Shown here one piece after another: positions 18,001 to 24,033 of a stretch of 28,034 nucleotides of DNA. The position numbers were made by a program, and so were the translations under genes. The stretch lies in the NCBI GenBank assembly GCA_032718475.1, contig JAUCBJ010003905.1:1-28034 (forward strand), given 5' to 3'. Under the pieces are notes generated by a model. It was not told the origin of the DNA, made no database searches, and saw only the letters and a list, made by a program, of their open reading frames with translations. The DNA comes from Nemertoderma westbladi. Taxonomy: Eukaryota > Xenacoelomorpha > Nemertodermatida > Nemertodermatidae. Position 1 is the stretch's first letter. Every line of letters begins with the position of its first letter.

Positions 18001-19921
18001 ATACGCCTGCGTCATAGTGCATATAGTGGTGACGCATACGCCTGCGTCATAGGTGCCAAAGGGTTAACAGTAAATTTCTCCAAAGTCTAGATGAGCCTTT
18101 GCGAAGCAGAATAATTAGTGAACATGGTCACTTTTTATAGACTACCCAAGTTCCTGTCCCAAGTTTGTTTCCATTTCATCAAAGATTAACCGACGTATTA
18201 GCGTTCAAACATCTCCTACGACGATGACAGACTGTCTACAAAATATACCGCTGCATAGATTTCTTGGTTCGCCCGACATCCGATACCTGCCGTCTTTGAA
18301 TTCGTTTTCTCTGTTTTTCTCACAGGAGGAACCAAACAGTGAAGAACAAATACTTTCCATGTACATGCCGCCCCTCAAAGTCATTCTTCTAAACAACATT
18401 GTCGCTAAGATCCTCAGTATGAGAGGAACCAATGTACTCGGCAAATTTGAAGTCCAATACTTTTTCCATAAGGAGGCCGTGGATGCAGTTAGCAGGTAAG
18501 TTTAATTAAGATCCTACAGATTGCTGCTTCCTGTAAGAATAGGGCCTATATTGTGACTGTTGCGAGAACCACGCTAAAATTACATTGTAATAGCGGTACC
18601 TAATAAATAGGAAATTGGTGAATACAGTAGCAAGGAATCAATGTGCGATTTAGCCATAAATATGTTAATTGATTTCCTTTTCAATTAATTTTTTCAGTGC
18701 TTTATCTTTATGTATCTACTATATAGGGAAAACGGGTGTTTCTTACCTTATTTTTTCTATAAGTACTGTAAGACTAGCTGTGTTGTGTTTTTGAGATAGA
18801 GCTCTACACGAATCTGGACCGAACTGGACCGCCAAATGAAAGATAATCTAAAAACAACCATCCATGCAGACAAGTGAAAATATATATTGAAATAAATATG
18901 GTCATTTCATATATTGTAACTTTAATTGCGTTTAAAATATCGCTAAATTAAAATTACTTTCTTCTAACACTGTTGCCGCACTGTTTTTACCAGTCGCACA
19001 CATCTGCATGTGTATATAATGCAGTATTTTGTGCAGCAATAGTTGTGTTCAATGACAGGTACATAGACCTGCAATCTACTGATATACGTACGTAACACAG
19101 TAGCCAACTCGTCAGAACATACAGACAAGTTAACATTATTACCGGAATACGGGCAGGTAGGCCTACTTAGGTATAATGCATTTACTATTAAGCCCCGTAC
19201 CGGTATCTTTTTATTAAGTTACATTTCTGCATTTTTACTGCCTATACTACTGTACTTCATTTTCCGGTACGTATGTCATTCCTGCATTGAGCAAAAGTGC
19301 CGGTACGCAAAATACTGCAATCTATGAACTGCTACCGGTAGGCCTACAACTGTTAAAAGCAGTACAGCAGTGTTTTATGTGAAGAAAGTAATGTTAATTT
19401 AGCGATATCTTATACGAACTAAATTTACAATGTATGAAAAGACCCAATGAAATTCAATACTAATTTTTACCTGTCTGCATCGATGGTGTTGTTTTTAAAT
19501 TATCTTTCATTTGGCAGTCCACTTCGCCACGCTTTCGATTCAGTTCGGTCACTTCGGTCCAGATTCGTGTAGAGTACTATCCGTGTGTTTTGTGTTTGTA
19601 CGCCAAGGTCACACCTTGTCATTGTGGTTAAATTACAGAAGGTGCCCTCCCTCATGACCTGATAGTAGGCCATGTTGCCCTGATTTTTTAATCCAAATTT
19701 CCCCAGACTTTCTAATCCCTGGATTCGGCCGAAAAAAATTTTCTTTACATTTTTTTAAAACTTGCATGCGTGTATGGTTTTATAATAACTCTTTGATTTC
19801 TATTAGATTTCGCGAAAAACTGCGCGACGTGGAGATATTAATTAAGAAGCAAAACGAAGATAGAGAATTCGACTACAGTTACCTACTTCCATCAAACTTA
19901 CCAAACTCAACAGCTGTATGA
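2931..19921 (+). CDS. Lipoxygenase (PLAT + iron-dependent catalytic domain), 11 visible exons, 5' incomplete
   Basis: Animal lipoxygenases insert molecular oxygen into polyunsaturated fatty acids such as arachidonate, giving hydroperoxides; they are cytosolic and use PLAT to bind membranes. Exons join as 2931-3021, 9346-9475, 9761-9898, 10439-10662, 10922-11057, 12758-12962, 13093-13239, 13881-14111, 14818-15074, 18326-18495 and 19807-19921. Every junction has GT-AG ends and matching phase, giving 1844 coding bases, about 613 residues. Family hallmarks appear in order: PLAT core ending in FPAMRW, WFGNQRCAGLNP, LCSPMALF, LLPIAIQL, HQVLTH, HPIYRLLVPH, PFRDDGLPIY, ASAGHAAINLPQY and the C-terminus PNSTAV. 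Non-haem iron ligands are His (12941), His (12956), His (14985), Asn (14997) and the terminal carboxylate, here of Val. With a first exon of about 45 residues the protein would be 650-670 residues, normal for the family. The layout resembles vertebrate 5-LOX most in my reading, but orthology is not decided. Confidence 0.93.
3181..3276 (+). repeat. 20-bp tandem repeat, about 4.8 copies
   Basis: The unit is GTGGGTCCTTCACTCCGTTC with minor variants (CTATGC, CTTCGC). It lies in the first visible LOX intron, and no gene is supported in it. Confidence 0.9.
3412..3515 (+). repeat. SINE-like dispersed repeat tail, copy 1
   Basis: It contains CCAAGTTCGGTTTAACTTG, then TTAGCATTGAAACATTTACC and a CAGACAGACCGAAAGACCGAC tract. 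Related sequence recurs near 18147-18235 and 22689-22775, and the pyrimidine tract near 17632-17662 looks like its reverse complement. Confidence 0.55.
3661..5989 (+). repeat. 26-bp minisatellite, about 90 copies
   Basis: The unit is ATTTGTATAATTTATGTGTA plus TGTATA, repeated without a break in phase. Two main variants alternate: an A type (TTTATGTGTATGTATAA) and a G type (TTTGTGTGTATGTGTAA); a rarer variant has TGCATAA. The G type is confined to the interior and right half, often in pairs. It occupies a third of the first visible LOX intron and has no coding potential. Confidence 0.98.
5990..6494. other. AT-rich intron sequence, nothing recognised
   Basis: No exon or repeat is supported here. 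The short frame on the - strand near 6254-6499 has no recognisable feature. Confidence 0.4.
6538..6706. repeat. 21-bp tandem array with C runs, about 8 copies
   Basis: Units resemble CCCCCAAAATAAATACATAAT, with lengths of 21 to 24 bp. The unit is related, in reverse orientation, to the array at 6886-7052. Confidence 0.85.
6886..7052. repeat. 20-21-bp tandem array with G runs, about 8 copies
   Basis: Units resemble GGGGGATGAATAATTGTTTTT. The reverse complement, CCCCCAAAAACAATTATTCAT, shares the CCCCCAAAA core and length with the array at 6538-6706. The 73-codon - strand frame across it is just the repeat translated. Confidence 0.9.
7240..7445 (+). pseudogene. LINE reverse transcriptase remnant (post-YADD region)
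   Basis: The frame 7263-7445 encodes YIYLGSPITSDGL, KQCHLLKFSTFLNKNTDLPF and VVKRKVFDIK. This follows the 'YLGS.it.dG ... c..l.kF......d.p..vKr.vfd..l' pattern found downstream of the catalytic motif in RTE- or Rex-like non-LTR elements. A TGA ends it where such proteins continue to the LLYG motif. Upstream catalytic motifs are absent, so it is a dead fragment. Confidence 0.75.
7447..7810 (+). repeat. 145-bp direct repeat, two full copies and one half copy
   Basis: GAATGAAT followed by TCTACCGCTAGGGGGCGATAA-type sequence (GGATGCG in the middle copy) recurs from about 7450, 7596 and 7739. Between cores are TTTGTTTTGAAATTTT and GACACC..ACAATATAAAA. The third copy breaks off into A/T homopolymers. 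The core resembles CGCCCTCTAGCGGCAGA at 21963, read in reverse. Confidence 0.9.
7811..8762. other. AT-rich intron with A/T homopolymers and a short duplication
   Basis: 7800-7920 is nearly pure A and T runs. Two related segments containing AGACCC..ATC.CACG.CTTGAC lie at 8363-8400 and 8427-8464, 64 bp apart. No exon is supported. Confidence 0.5.
8763..9222 (-). pseudogene. Antisense LINE ORF2 C-terminal remnant
   Basis: Two overlapping - strand frames, offset by a frameshift, encode SKVKELLNRNGFSGVLVAQ and then VVEDEFHSLLVCPAYQPIRN. The pattern '..vkelL..nGF..vw..Q.v' followed by 'edEfH.ll.CP.Y...R' is typical of the extreme C-terminus of LINE proteins. The remnant is opposite in orientation to the fragments at 7240, 11315 and 15212. 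Confidence 0.7.
9346..9475 (+). CDS. LOX exon b: end of PLAT and linker
   Basis: The acceptor is TTATCAATAAG at 9345. A second AG at 9372 would also keep frame but would delete nine residues; the upstream one gives (W)FVERFEICRGGSD, which restores the normal PLAT spacing between DW and FPAMRW. The FP..RW motif is conserved in lipoxygenases where the PLAT domain ends. The donor is CAG|GTAATA and the exon ends on a codon boundary. Confidence 0.85.
9761..9898 (+). CDS. LOX exon c: start of catalytic domain
   Basis: This 46-codon exon begins after CATAAAG and ends at CTG|GTAGGT. It opens with four Asp codons and continues to RYELEESIVGIPRHIKDIP, matching the region before the family's 'lP.di.f' segment. 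Both ends fall on codon boundaries. Confidence 0.82.
9899..10438. other. LOX intron, nothing recognised
   Basis: AT-rich intron sequence ending in a polypyrimidine-poor but usable ATATTTCAG acceptor. I see no repeat or gene in it. Confidence 0.5.
10439..10662 (+). CDS. LOX exon d: helical segment with WFGNQRCAGLNP
   Basis: The acceptor is ATATTTCAG and the donor AA|GTAAGA. The exon carries HWDADKWFGNQRCAGLNP followed by HRCKEIPEK, the family signature 'W.eD..fG.Q...G.NP..i..C..lP'. It leaves two bases (AA), completed to Asn by the next exon. The ATG at the exon start is internal, not an initiation codon. Confidence 0.95.
10922..11057 (+). CDS. LOX exon e
   Basis: The acceptor is ATGTTTTAG. 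The donor is ACT|GTTAGT, GT-type but not the strongest consensus. The exon encodes NDLVGHLLDGHTLEEAMAKG and then LLYMTNLSILDGL, matching the family segment ahead of the 'aP.cLf' motif. It takes one base to complete the codon from the previous exon and ends on a codon boundary. Confidence 0.9.
11315..11700 (+). pseudogene. Decayed LINE 3' end (RT C-terminal region)
   Basis: A frame from about 11324 encodes DGCYT, stop, LLRAALNISWRQYMTN, RERRLRFSGHRW, KDEVIPDLLFWQPTHGK, stop, then IDQLERDTELER and TMENREACQ. This is the conserved tail after the RT domain of RTE-like LINEs. Both stops are TGA where the family has Arg (CGA), that is, CpG decay. It shares the pattern 'RLrFaGH.wR ... WqPhG' with the larger LINE at 15212. 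Confidence 0.85.
11991..12216. mobile_element. Short MITE with TA flanks (mariner-type)
   Basis: Imperfect inverted repeats of about 30 bp bound this 226-bp unit. The left reads GCGTGGAAAAGATGCCTATG and the right, reverse-complemented, GTGTGGAAAAGATGCCTTGG; ATATAAG follows on both. TA dinucleotides sit directly outside both ends (11989-11990, 12217-12218), as expected for Tc1/mariner-type insertion. No transposase is encoded. Confidence 0.65.
12219..12757. other. LOX intron, nothing recognised
   Basis: No exon, RNA or repeat is supported before the acceptor of exon f. Confidence 0.5.
12758..12962 (+). CDS. LOX exon f: first two iron-ligand histidines
   Basis: The acceptor is TTTTTCAG and the donor CTCG|GTAAGT. 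It encodes LCSPMALF, LLPIAIQLFQ, NPVFVATD, WLAAKIW and HQVLTHL. The two His of HQVLTH (codons at 12941 and 12956) align with the two N-terminal iron ligands of animal lipoxygenases. Confidence 0.97.
13093..13239 (+). CDS. LOX exon g: third His motif and stereocontrol site
   Basis: A pyrimidine-rich tract precedes the acceptor CCAG; the donor is CCAG|GTCAGT. It encodes LTHMVGEVL, YRHLSSSHPIYRLLVPHYMF and PTGVRGRVGILTPG. An ungapped alignment from LLVPH to the end of the segment places Gly (codon 13215-13217) at the Ala/Gly site that steers S versus R oxygenation. Confidence 0.95.
13268..13490 (+). mobile_element. tRNA-derived SINE (tRNA-Gly-like head)
   Basis: GCCGCGTCTTCTAGTGGTAG followed by CATTGCTGGGCTTCCAATT resembles the 5' half of a tRNA-Gly(UCC), including an A-box-like AGTGGTAGC and TTCCAA at the anticodon position. 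The T-arm half is shortened to GATCCCTAGATGGGGC, so it is not a functional tRNA. An unrelated body follows. It lies in a LOX intron in the sense direction. Confidence 0.5.
13568..13676. repeat. 45-bp tandem repeat, 2.4 copies
   Basis: GATTACATTATA starts at 13568, 13613 and 13658. Units contain CTCTATAGCATGCATAT. This low-complexity array lies in a LOX intron. Confidence 0.92.
13881..14111 (+). CDS. LOX exon h
   Basis: The acceptor is TTTGCAAG and the donor TACT|GTAAGT. It encodes GHRNLVKKFIKEW, LPKDLEQRGVDD, PKYPFRDDGLPIY and YVRDIVNLYY, closely following the conserved 'lP.dl..Rgv....lp.YpfrDDgl.iw..i..yv..iv..YY' stretch. Confidence 0.97.
14112..14817. other. LOX intron, nothing recognised
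   Basis: AT-rich. It contains a cluster of CCGGTA-type sequences around 14410-14440, but no gene or clear repeat. Confidence 0.5.
14818..15074 (+). CDS. LOX exon i: third His and Asn iron ligands
   Basis: The acceptor is ATTTCACAG and the donor ACGATG|GTAAGT. It encodes DQEIQAW and then ASAGHAAINLPQYNEY. His (14985-14987) and Asn (14997-14999) are four residues apart, as in the family motif SA.HaAvNF.QY. Phe after Asn is replaced by Leu, and Gly precedes His where Gln is common. Confidence 0.97.
15212..16992 (+). CDS. Non-LTR retrotransposon reverse transcriptase, truncated ORF2
   Basis: The frame is open from the truncation point to a TAA ending at 16992, about 592 codons with no stop. There is no host start codon; the earliest in-frame ATG is well inside. 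RT motifs run in order: the fingers with KLVPVPKKGN and FRGISLIS, QNGFRKGRGTMEPILALRR, motif A FVDFFKAIDS, motif B GVLQGDTLAPFLFII and motif C LTDLDLADDLGVLS. Then come FCYLGSWIRKSGED, VLLYGSPCWAL and RLHFAGHCFR ... LWQPHG. Motif C has LADD where YADD or FADD is usual. The element type is RTE- or I-like as far as I can tell. It would be transcribed only as intron sequence of the lipoxygenase gene. Confidence 0.93.
15212..17039 (+). mobile_element. 5'-truncated LINE with 26-bp target site duplications
   Basis: Exact 26-bp direct repeats, AAGAATACCAGG to CACCAAAAAC, flank the unit at 15186-15211 and 17040-17065. The 3' end is a short TAG microsatellite (CCTAGTAGTAGTAGTAGTG), not a poly(A) tail. 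The endonuclease domain and the start of ORF2 are missing, as expected from incomplete target-primed reverse transcription. The element is in the same orientation as the lipoxygenase and lies in its penultimate visible intron but one. Confidence 0.9.
17272..17862. other. LOX intron with a possible reverse SINE-tail fragment
   Basis: 17632-17662 carries CTGTCTGTCGGTCTTTCTGT, similar to the reverse complement of the CAGACAGACCGAAAGACCGAC tract near 3490. Nothing else is recognised. Confidence 0.4.
17861..18051. repeat. 35-bp tandem array with TGACGCA/TGCGTCA palindromes, about 5.5 copies
   Basis: GACGCATACGCCTGCGTCAT starts at 17891, 17926, 17961, 17996 and 18031, exactly 35 bp apart. Each unit contains TGACGCA and its complement TGCGTCA separated by six bases, and AGTGCATATAGTGG between palindromes. 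The first, shorter unit has TGACGCTGCGTCA. Units are almost identical. Confidence 0.97.
18147..18235 (+). repeat. SINE-like dispersed repeat tail, copy 2
   Basis: It contains CCCAAGTTTGTTTCC, TTAGCGTTCAAACATCTCC and ACGACGATGACAGAC, similar to 3412-3515 and 22689-22775. It ends just upstream of LOX exon j. Confidence 0.55.
18326..18495 (+). CDS. LOX exon j
   Basis: The acceptor is TTTTTCTCACAG and the donor AGCAG|GTAAGT. It encodes EEPNSEEQILSMYMPPLKV, then GTNVLGKFEVQYF and EAVDAVSR, fitting the C-terminal helices of the catalytic domain. The preceding intron is about 3.25 kb because of the nested transposons. Confidence 0.93.
18796..19580. mobile_element. Element with long inverted repeats (foldback or MITE-like)
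   Basis: The left arm (18796-18880) and right arm (19464-19580) are inverted copies. Shared blocks include CTCTACACGAATCTGGACCG, GCCAAATGAAAGATAAT, AAAAACAAC and ATGCAGACA. The right arm has about 30 extra bases after the first block. No transposase is visible between the arms. It lies in the last LOX intron; flanking target duplications are not clear. Confidence 0.8.
19807..19921 (+). CDS. LOX last exon with C-terminal Val
   Basis: The acceptor is TTTCTATTAG. It encodes FREKLRDVEILIKKQN, YSYLLPSNLPNSTAV and a TGA stop at 19919-19921. The end aligns with the conserved PN(S)..I terminus whose free carboxylate binds iron. The terminal residue is Val (GTA, 19916-19918) rather than the usual Ile. 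Confidence 0.97.
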
Positions 19922-21957
19922 TTTAATCTTATGCTAATGATTAATACTGCAGGAGTGTACCTGAAAAAACATTCAACAATTATTATTATAAGGATAAATT
20001 ATCTAGTTCTATTATTTTTTCTCGGTTTAAACTCTGATTAAACCTGGTGGTGATAAAACCTCTGGCTTCATGTAACACATTTAATAGGGTTACAAGTTAA
20101 ATTTTATTATTATATTTTATTGATTTCATCAGATAATTTAACGCGATCAATCTCTGTGAGGTTTGTTTATTCTCAAATATATCCAGTAAACATACCGGTA
20201 GCGTTGTGACTAAAACAGAATGATTCCAAAACCAGCTCCAAAAGATCAAAACTGTCGAAGTGATGATGACCAAACATAAGCTGACTGCCTAATGTAAAAA
20301 AAAATTGACTTTAGGAAGTTATATTACATATTATTTATTCAAAATTAAGTTATGACTTTTATTTGCCAGGCGCAGTTGCAAACATACAGTATCGTGCGTG
20401 TTTTGTTGTTTTTTTCAACTTGAAAATAATTAATTATGAACCCCTTTACTCTGGAACTGCCATAACAATAATGTTTGAACATAATCCCATGTAATAAATT
20501 GTACAGTAAAGGCCTAGTTACTGGTAATATTTTCAATTGGGGTGATGTTGCGGATGAAATAAACTTTTGAATTAAATTTCGCGACGAATATACTGTATGA
20601 TTTAGATAATGAACAACCAGAGTACATATTACACACAACAATTCACTTATTATTAGAGTACATATTAGCATATTACAGTGGCGAACTTTTCTTACCAAAA
20701 CAATATTTTCAATTAGGAAAACAGTTTACCGTAAAATTCAAATTACAAATCTATATCAAACAATATAAATTCAGTATTGATTTAGCGCAACGGATACACT
20801 AACAGGGATATCATCTTGGAACATATTACCAGTATACATCCCATATTTCTCCATAAAATTGATAGCACAGATAGAACAGTCATTATTTATGCATTGGTAC
20901 AAGCCCAATGTGTAGTGCAGGCTGTAGGCGGGCATACAGTATACCCTAAACTTGACACACCAATTGTAGACTTCAGTATGTAGAAATTATTGATGCTTCA
21001 AATCAAAAATTTCCCTCATCACATTTCATTGTAATTACAACTAATTTGCAAATGAGTTCGACAGTAGAAGGCCTATCAGTAGTTAGTGCCTATTCAAACT
21101 CAATCCACGAAAATTCAAATTTTATTTTTCATTTTTCTCATAGGAGTTGAGATACGGCTATATAGCTCTCACTGGAGAGTGGAGCTTTAAAAACTACATA
21201 TGTTCAGCAAAAAATTACTTTGGCAAATTTGCCATTTAGGCTTTTTCTAATTCACCGCCTCAATGATCTACAATATTTAATAAATCAGGTGTTAGAGGGG
21301 CTAATGTACGCACGCTATTTATTTTCCGTAAATTTCTAGTATTCCATGAAACGAGCCTTTTGTACGTAGCTTGGGGAGTGTGTTTGTGTGTAAATATATT
21401 AAAAATCGCAGTATTGTATTACAGTATCGTAAGAGGGCACGTTCGTGGGGCCTTCGCGCAGCACGAGGCTCAGTTATGAGACACAAATTAAAATTGAGCA
21501 ATTCTATAACAAAATCGGGATTTAAGAAATTAATCAAACCGCAAATAAATCATAAGAGGGGAAAGTTGCTCGCTTTCAACCCCCCCCCCCCCCCTCCCTT
21601 AATCTGCACCCCAACCCAAAGGTACACAGAGGACACAGTTACACAGGCAGGTATTAACAGAAAAATTGTGTTTTAGAAGTAATATATTTTAGGCGTGGAG
21701 GCGACCCAATTTATAAGAAATATTATAAAGAATCTCCATTAAATACTCAGCCAATCATTTTGCGAGATAAACAATAAGTCTGGGGTAAGTCAATAAGTCT
21801 TATTAGTCTGGGGCCTAACACTATTGCATGTACTATAAATTTACACTTTGCTGGAATAGTGGTGAGGTGGAACTGGTAGCCCGGAAAACACACTGGACGT
21901 GTTCTAGCATATATCTGACAAATACGTTTAGGCTAAAGCAATGATTGCACTTTGAGA
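19922..21957. other. Lipoxygenase 3' UTR and intergenic DNA, no further gene seen
   Basis: The start is presumably 3' UTR. A poly-C run lies at about 21580-21597, and GGGCACGTTCGTGGGGCCTT at 21436 recalls the 20-bp array at 3181. The 117-codon - strand frame at 20345-20698 has no recognisable features. Confidence 0.45.
20493..20498 (+). promoter_or_regulatory. Candidate poly(A) signal of the lipoxygenase gene
   Basis: This is the first canonical AATAAA that I see after the lipoxygenase stop, about 570 bp downstream. Another lies at 20558-20563. Either could end the transcript. Confidence 0.35.
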
Positions 21958-22262
21958 TATTTCGCCCTCTAGCGGCAGATTAGAGAACTGCAGACGGAAG
22001 AGCCTCCTTTAAATGACACAGTTAATGGTCTTGTACAAATATGTCAAGTTTCAGCTAGAACGGGTTTAAAGCAAAGAAATGTGAGGATATTTAATTTCTA
22101 GACATGTAGCCCTCTAACGAGAGACTGTTGATTTGATGGTGTCTGAAAGTCCCTAAAAAATCTCAACTTATGGTCTTATTGATGCCTACTAATTTTCGAC
22201 TCTCGACAGCTTTAAATCCGATGAAGTTATAAGTAGTCAAAATCGCAGCGACGACGATGACA
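21958..22262 (+). repeat. SINE-like repeat, probably two related units
   Basis: Two segments each start with an ATGTAG/TTTCG-CCCTCTA(G/A)CG motif (21963 and 22108) and continue to ATGGTCTT (near 22026 and 22171). The second ends CGCAGCGACGACGATGACAT, like the end of copy 2 at 18222. No gene is supported. Confidence 0.45.
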
Positions 22263-22688
22263 TACAGTACCATTATTGAATTAACTATTTGCCATAATTG
22301 ACCTACCCCCGAATACTGTAGATACAGTAGATAGAGTTAGTTCGCAAAGGCTTCGCCAACTTCGTGGCTCGGATACCATAGCCCATGCTATAAATGTATT
22401 TCATTCGTCATTCGATATTTAATCATATATTAATCCGCTAGGTGGTGTCAAATTGTTATTCTGCAATTTCGTACTTACTAGTGCTGCACAGTACAGCAGT
22501 ACCGTTCGTACCGGTAGGCCTATGTCATTACTTCTGAGACCCTAGCGGATCCCCATTTAAATGTCTTAACTTTTCAATTTCGTAAAAGATAGTCTTCATG
22601 ATTCTCTACAGGCAACCAAAATGTCAGACTGCATGATTTTTCACCAAACTTTACAAACTTTCTAAACTTTCCCTCTACTAGTTACCTA

Positions 22689-22775
22689 CTAAGTTTGGTT
22701 CAATTACTTTACGAACCCGCGATGCCGAGAAATTTGCGTTCAAACATTTACCAGACAGACGGACGGACATGCCCC
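22689..22775 (+). repeat. SINE-like dispersed repeat tail, copy 3
   Basis: It contains CTAAGTTTGGTTCAATTAC, ATTTGCGTTCAAACATTTACC and CAGACAGACGGACGGAC. It is the best-preserved of three copies in the window. Confidence 0.6.
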
Positions 22776-23843
22776 ATTTGCCCTATATGAACCCTATGCC
22801 AAGGCTCGCCGACTACGTATCTCGCTCCACATTGGAATCGTTAAGAATTGGGTAAAAATTGATTTTATGGTCATATAAAAAAGCAATAAATTAAGCAGAT
22901 TGTAAGACGAAAGGGAGTGATTGGAATAACCATTTTTTGTATGTGTCCCCTGGTACAGAGTATCACCCTCCAGCGCTCCAGGAACAACTTCTTACATGCT
23001 TATTCTAGGCCTACATATCCCGGGACCAAATGGTGATTTTAAACTTTTCCAGTGCGCTAAACATTATTTTACTCACATAACTTTTTGTAACAAAATGACA
23101 AATTATACCGACAGAAAATGTTGCAATCGACTTAAAAAATATACCATCGCATTGATTTCTCAACTCTGTAAATCCGAATAAATTAATATTAGGTGCATAA
23201 TTATTTTCCAGAACCGTAATAACAAAAATATATTGGTTATTGGTATGTAATTGGTTTCCGGTAACCGTTATGTAAAAAAAGGCCTGCGATTAATCACAGA
23301 TCTTTTCATTCGTAAGTTAAATACATTTAAGGTGAACCGACACTTCAAAACTTATCTGTAACAATTTAAAAATGTCAGCGGCTTTTATACAGTTTTGGCC
23401 CTCCCCTCCCCCAGGGTAAATAAGTAAAATTAGGCCAACGGTTTATAAAACGACTGCTGAATGTCGATTATGATATGTTACAATCTTGAAAAAAAAAAAT
23501 ATATATAAAATTATTATTCTCCTTTAAGTATAATAATTATACAACTGAATTTGTATGTATACCTTACATCATATATATTTCATTTCACGTAAATTTATAA
23601 TAAATAATATCTTGTAGATAGTCTTTCCATTCATTCAATAATAATGATGACAGGTATATTCCTATTGATGATCTCAACTACATAAACTCTCACATCTTCG
23701 ATTAGTATGGCACTTCAAATTGGTAATGGTAAATTATATGCTTCGCTTCAAATATAAATCAAGAACTCTTTAAAAGCAGAAAAATATATAAAATAAATAT
23801 AATATTTACAAATATGTATTCGAGGGTATTTCGGATATTGAAT
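22776..23843. other. Intergenic DNA, nothing recognised
   Basis: AT-rich, with A runs and TA-rich stretches around 23490-23600. The small + strand frame at 22996-23181 has no family features. Confidence 0.45.
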
Positions 23844-23849
23844 TTTATT
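23844..23849 (-). promoter_or_regulatory. Candidate poly(A) signal of the coiled-coil gene
   Basis: TTTATT on the + strand reads AATAAA on the - strand, about 185 bp past the stop codon. It is a suitable 3' end signal, but the motif is common in AT-rich DNA. Confidence 0.4.
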
Positions 23850-24033
23850 ATTTGGACGAGTTTTTAGTAAAGGCTACGCTACACGTAAAATACAGTATGT
23901 TCAATTATGTGCAAATTGTGTAAACAAAAACAGTGGGGTGTCCCGTCCACAAGTACATTTGTGATGTCCATTGGCAGTGGACATTGCGAATGTCAGGTGT
24001 TTGATGTTAAGTTGGGAAAATTATGGAGGAAAA

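Noticed and set aside
20345-20698. 117-codon - strand frame in the intergenic region
   Set aside because: It has no recognisable motif and average AT-rich composition, and contains a candidate poly(A) signal region of the opposite gene.
21580-21597. Poly-C run as the end of another piggyBac-like element
   Set aside because: No matching inverted end or TTAA pair was found around it.
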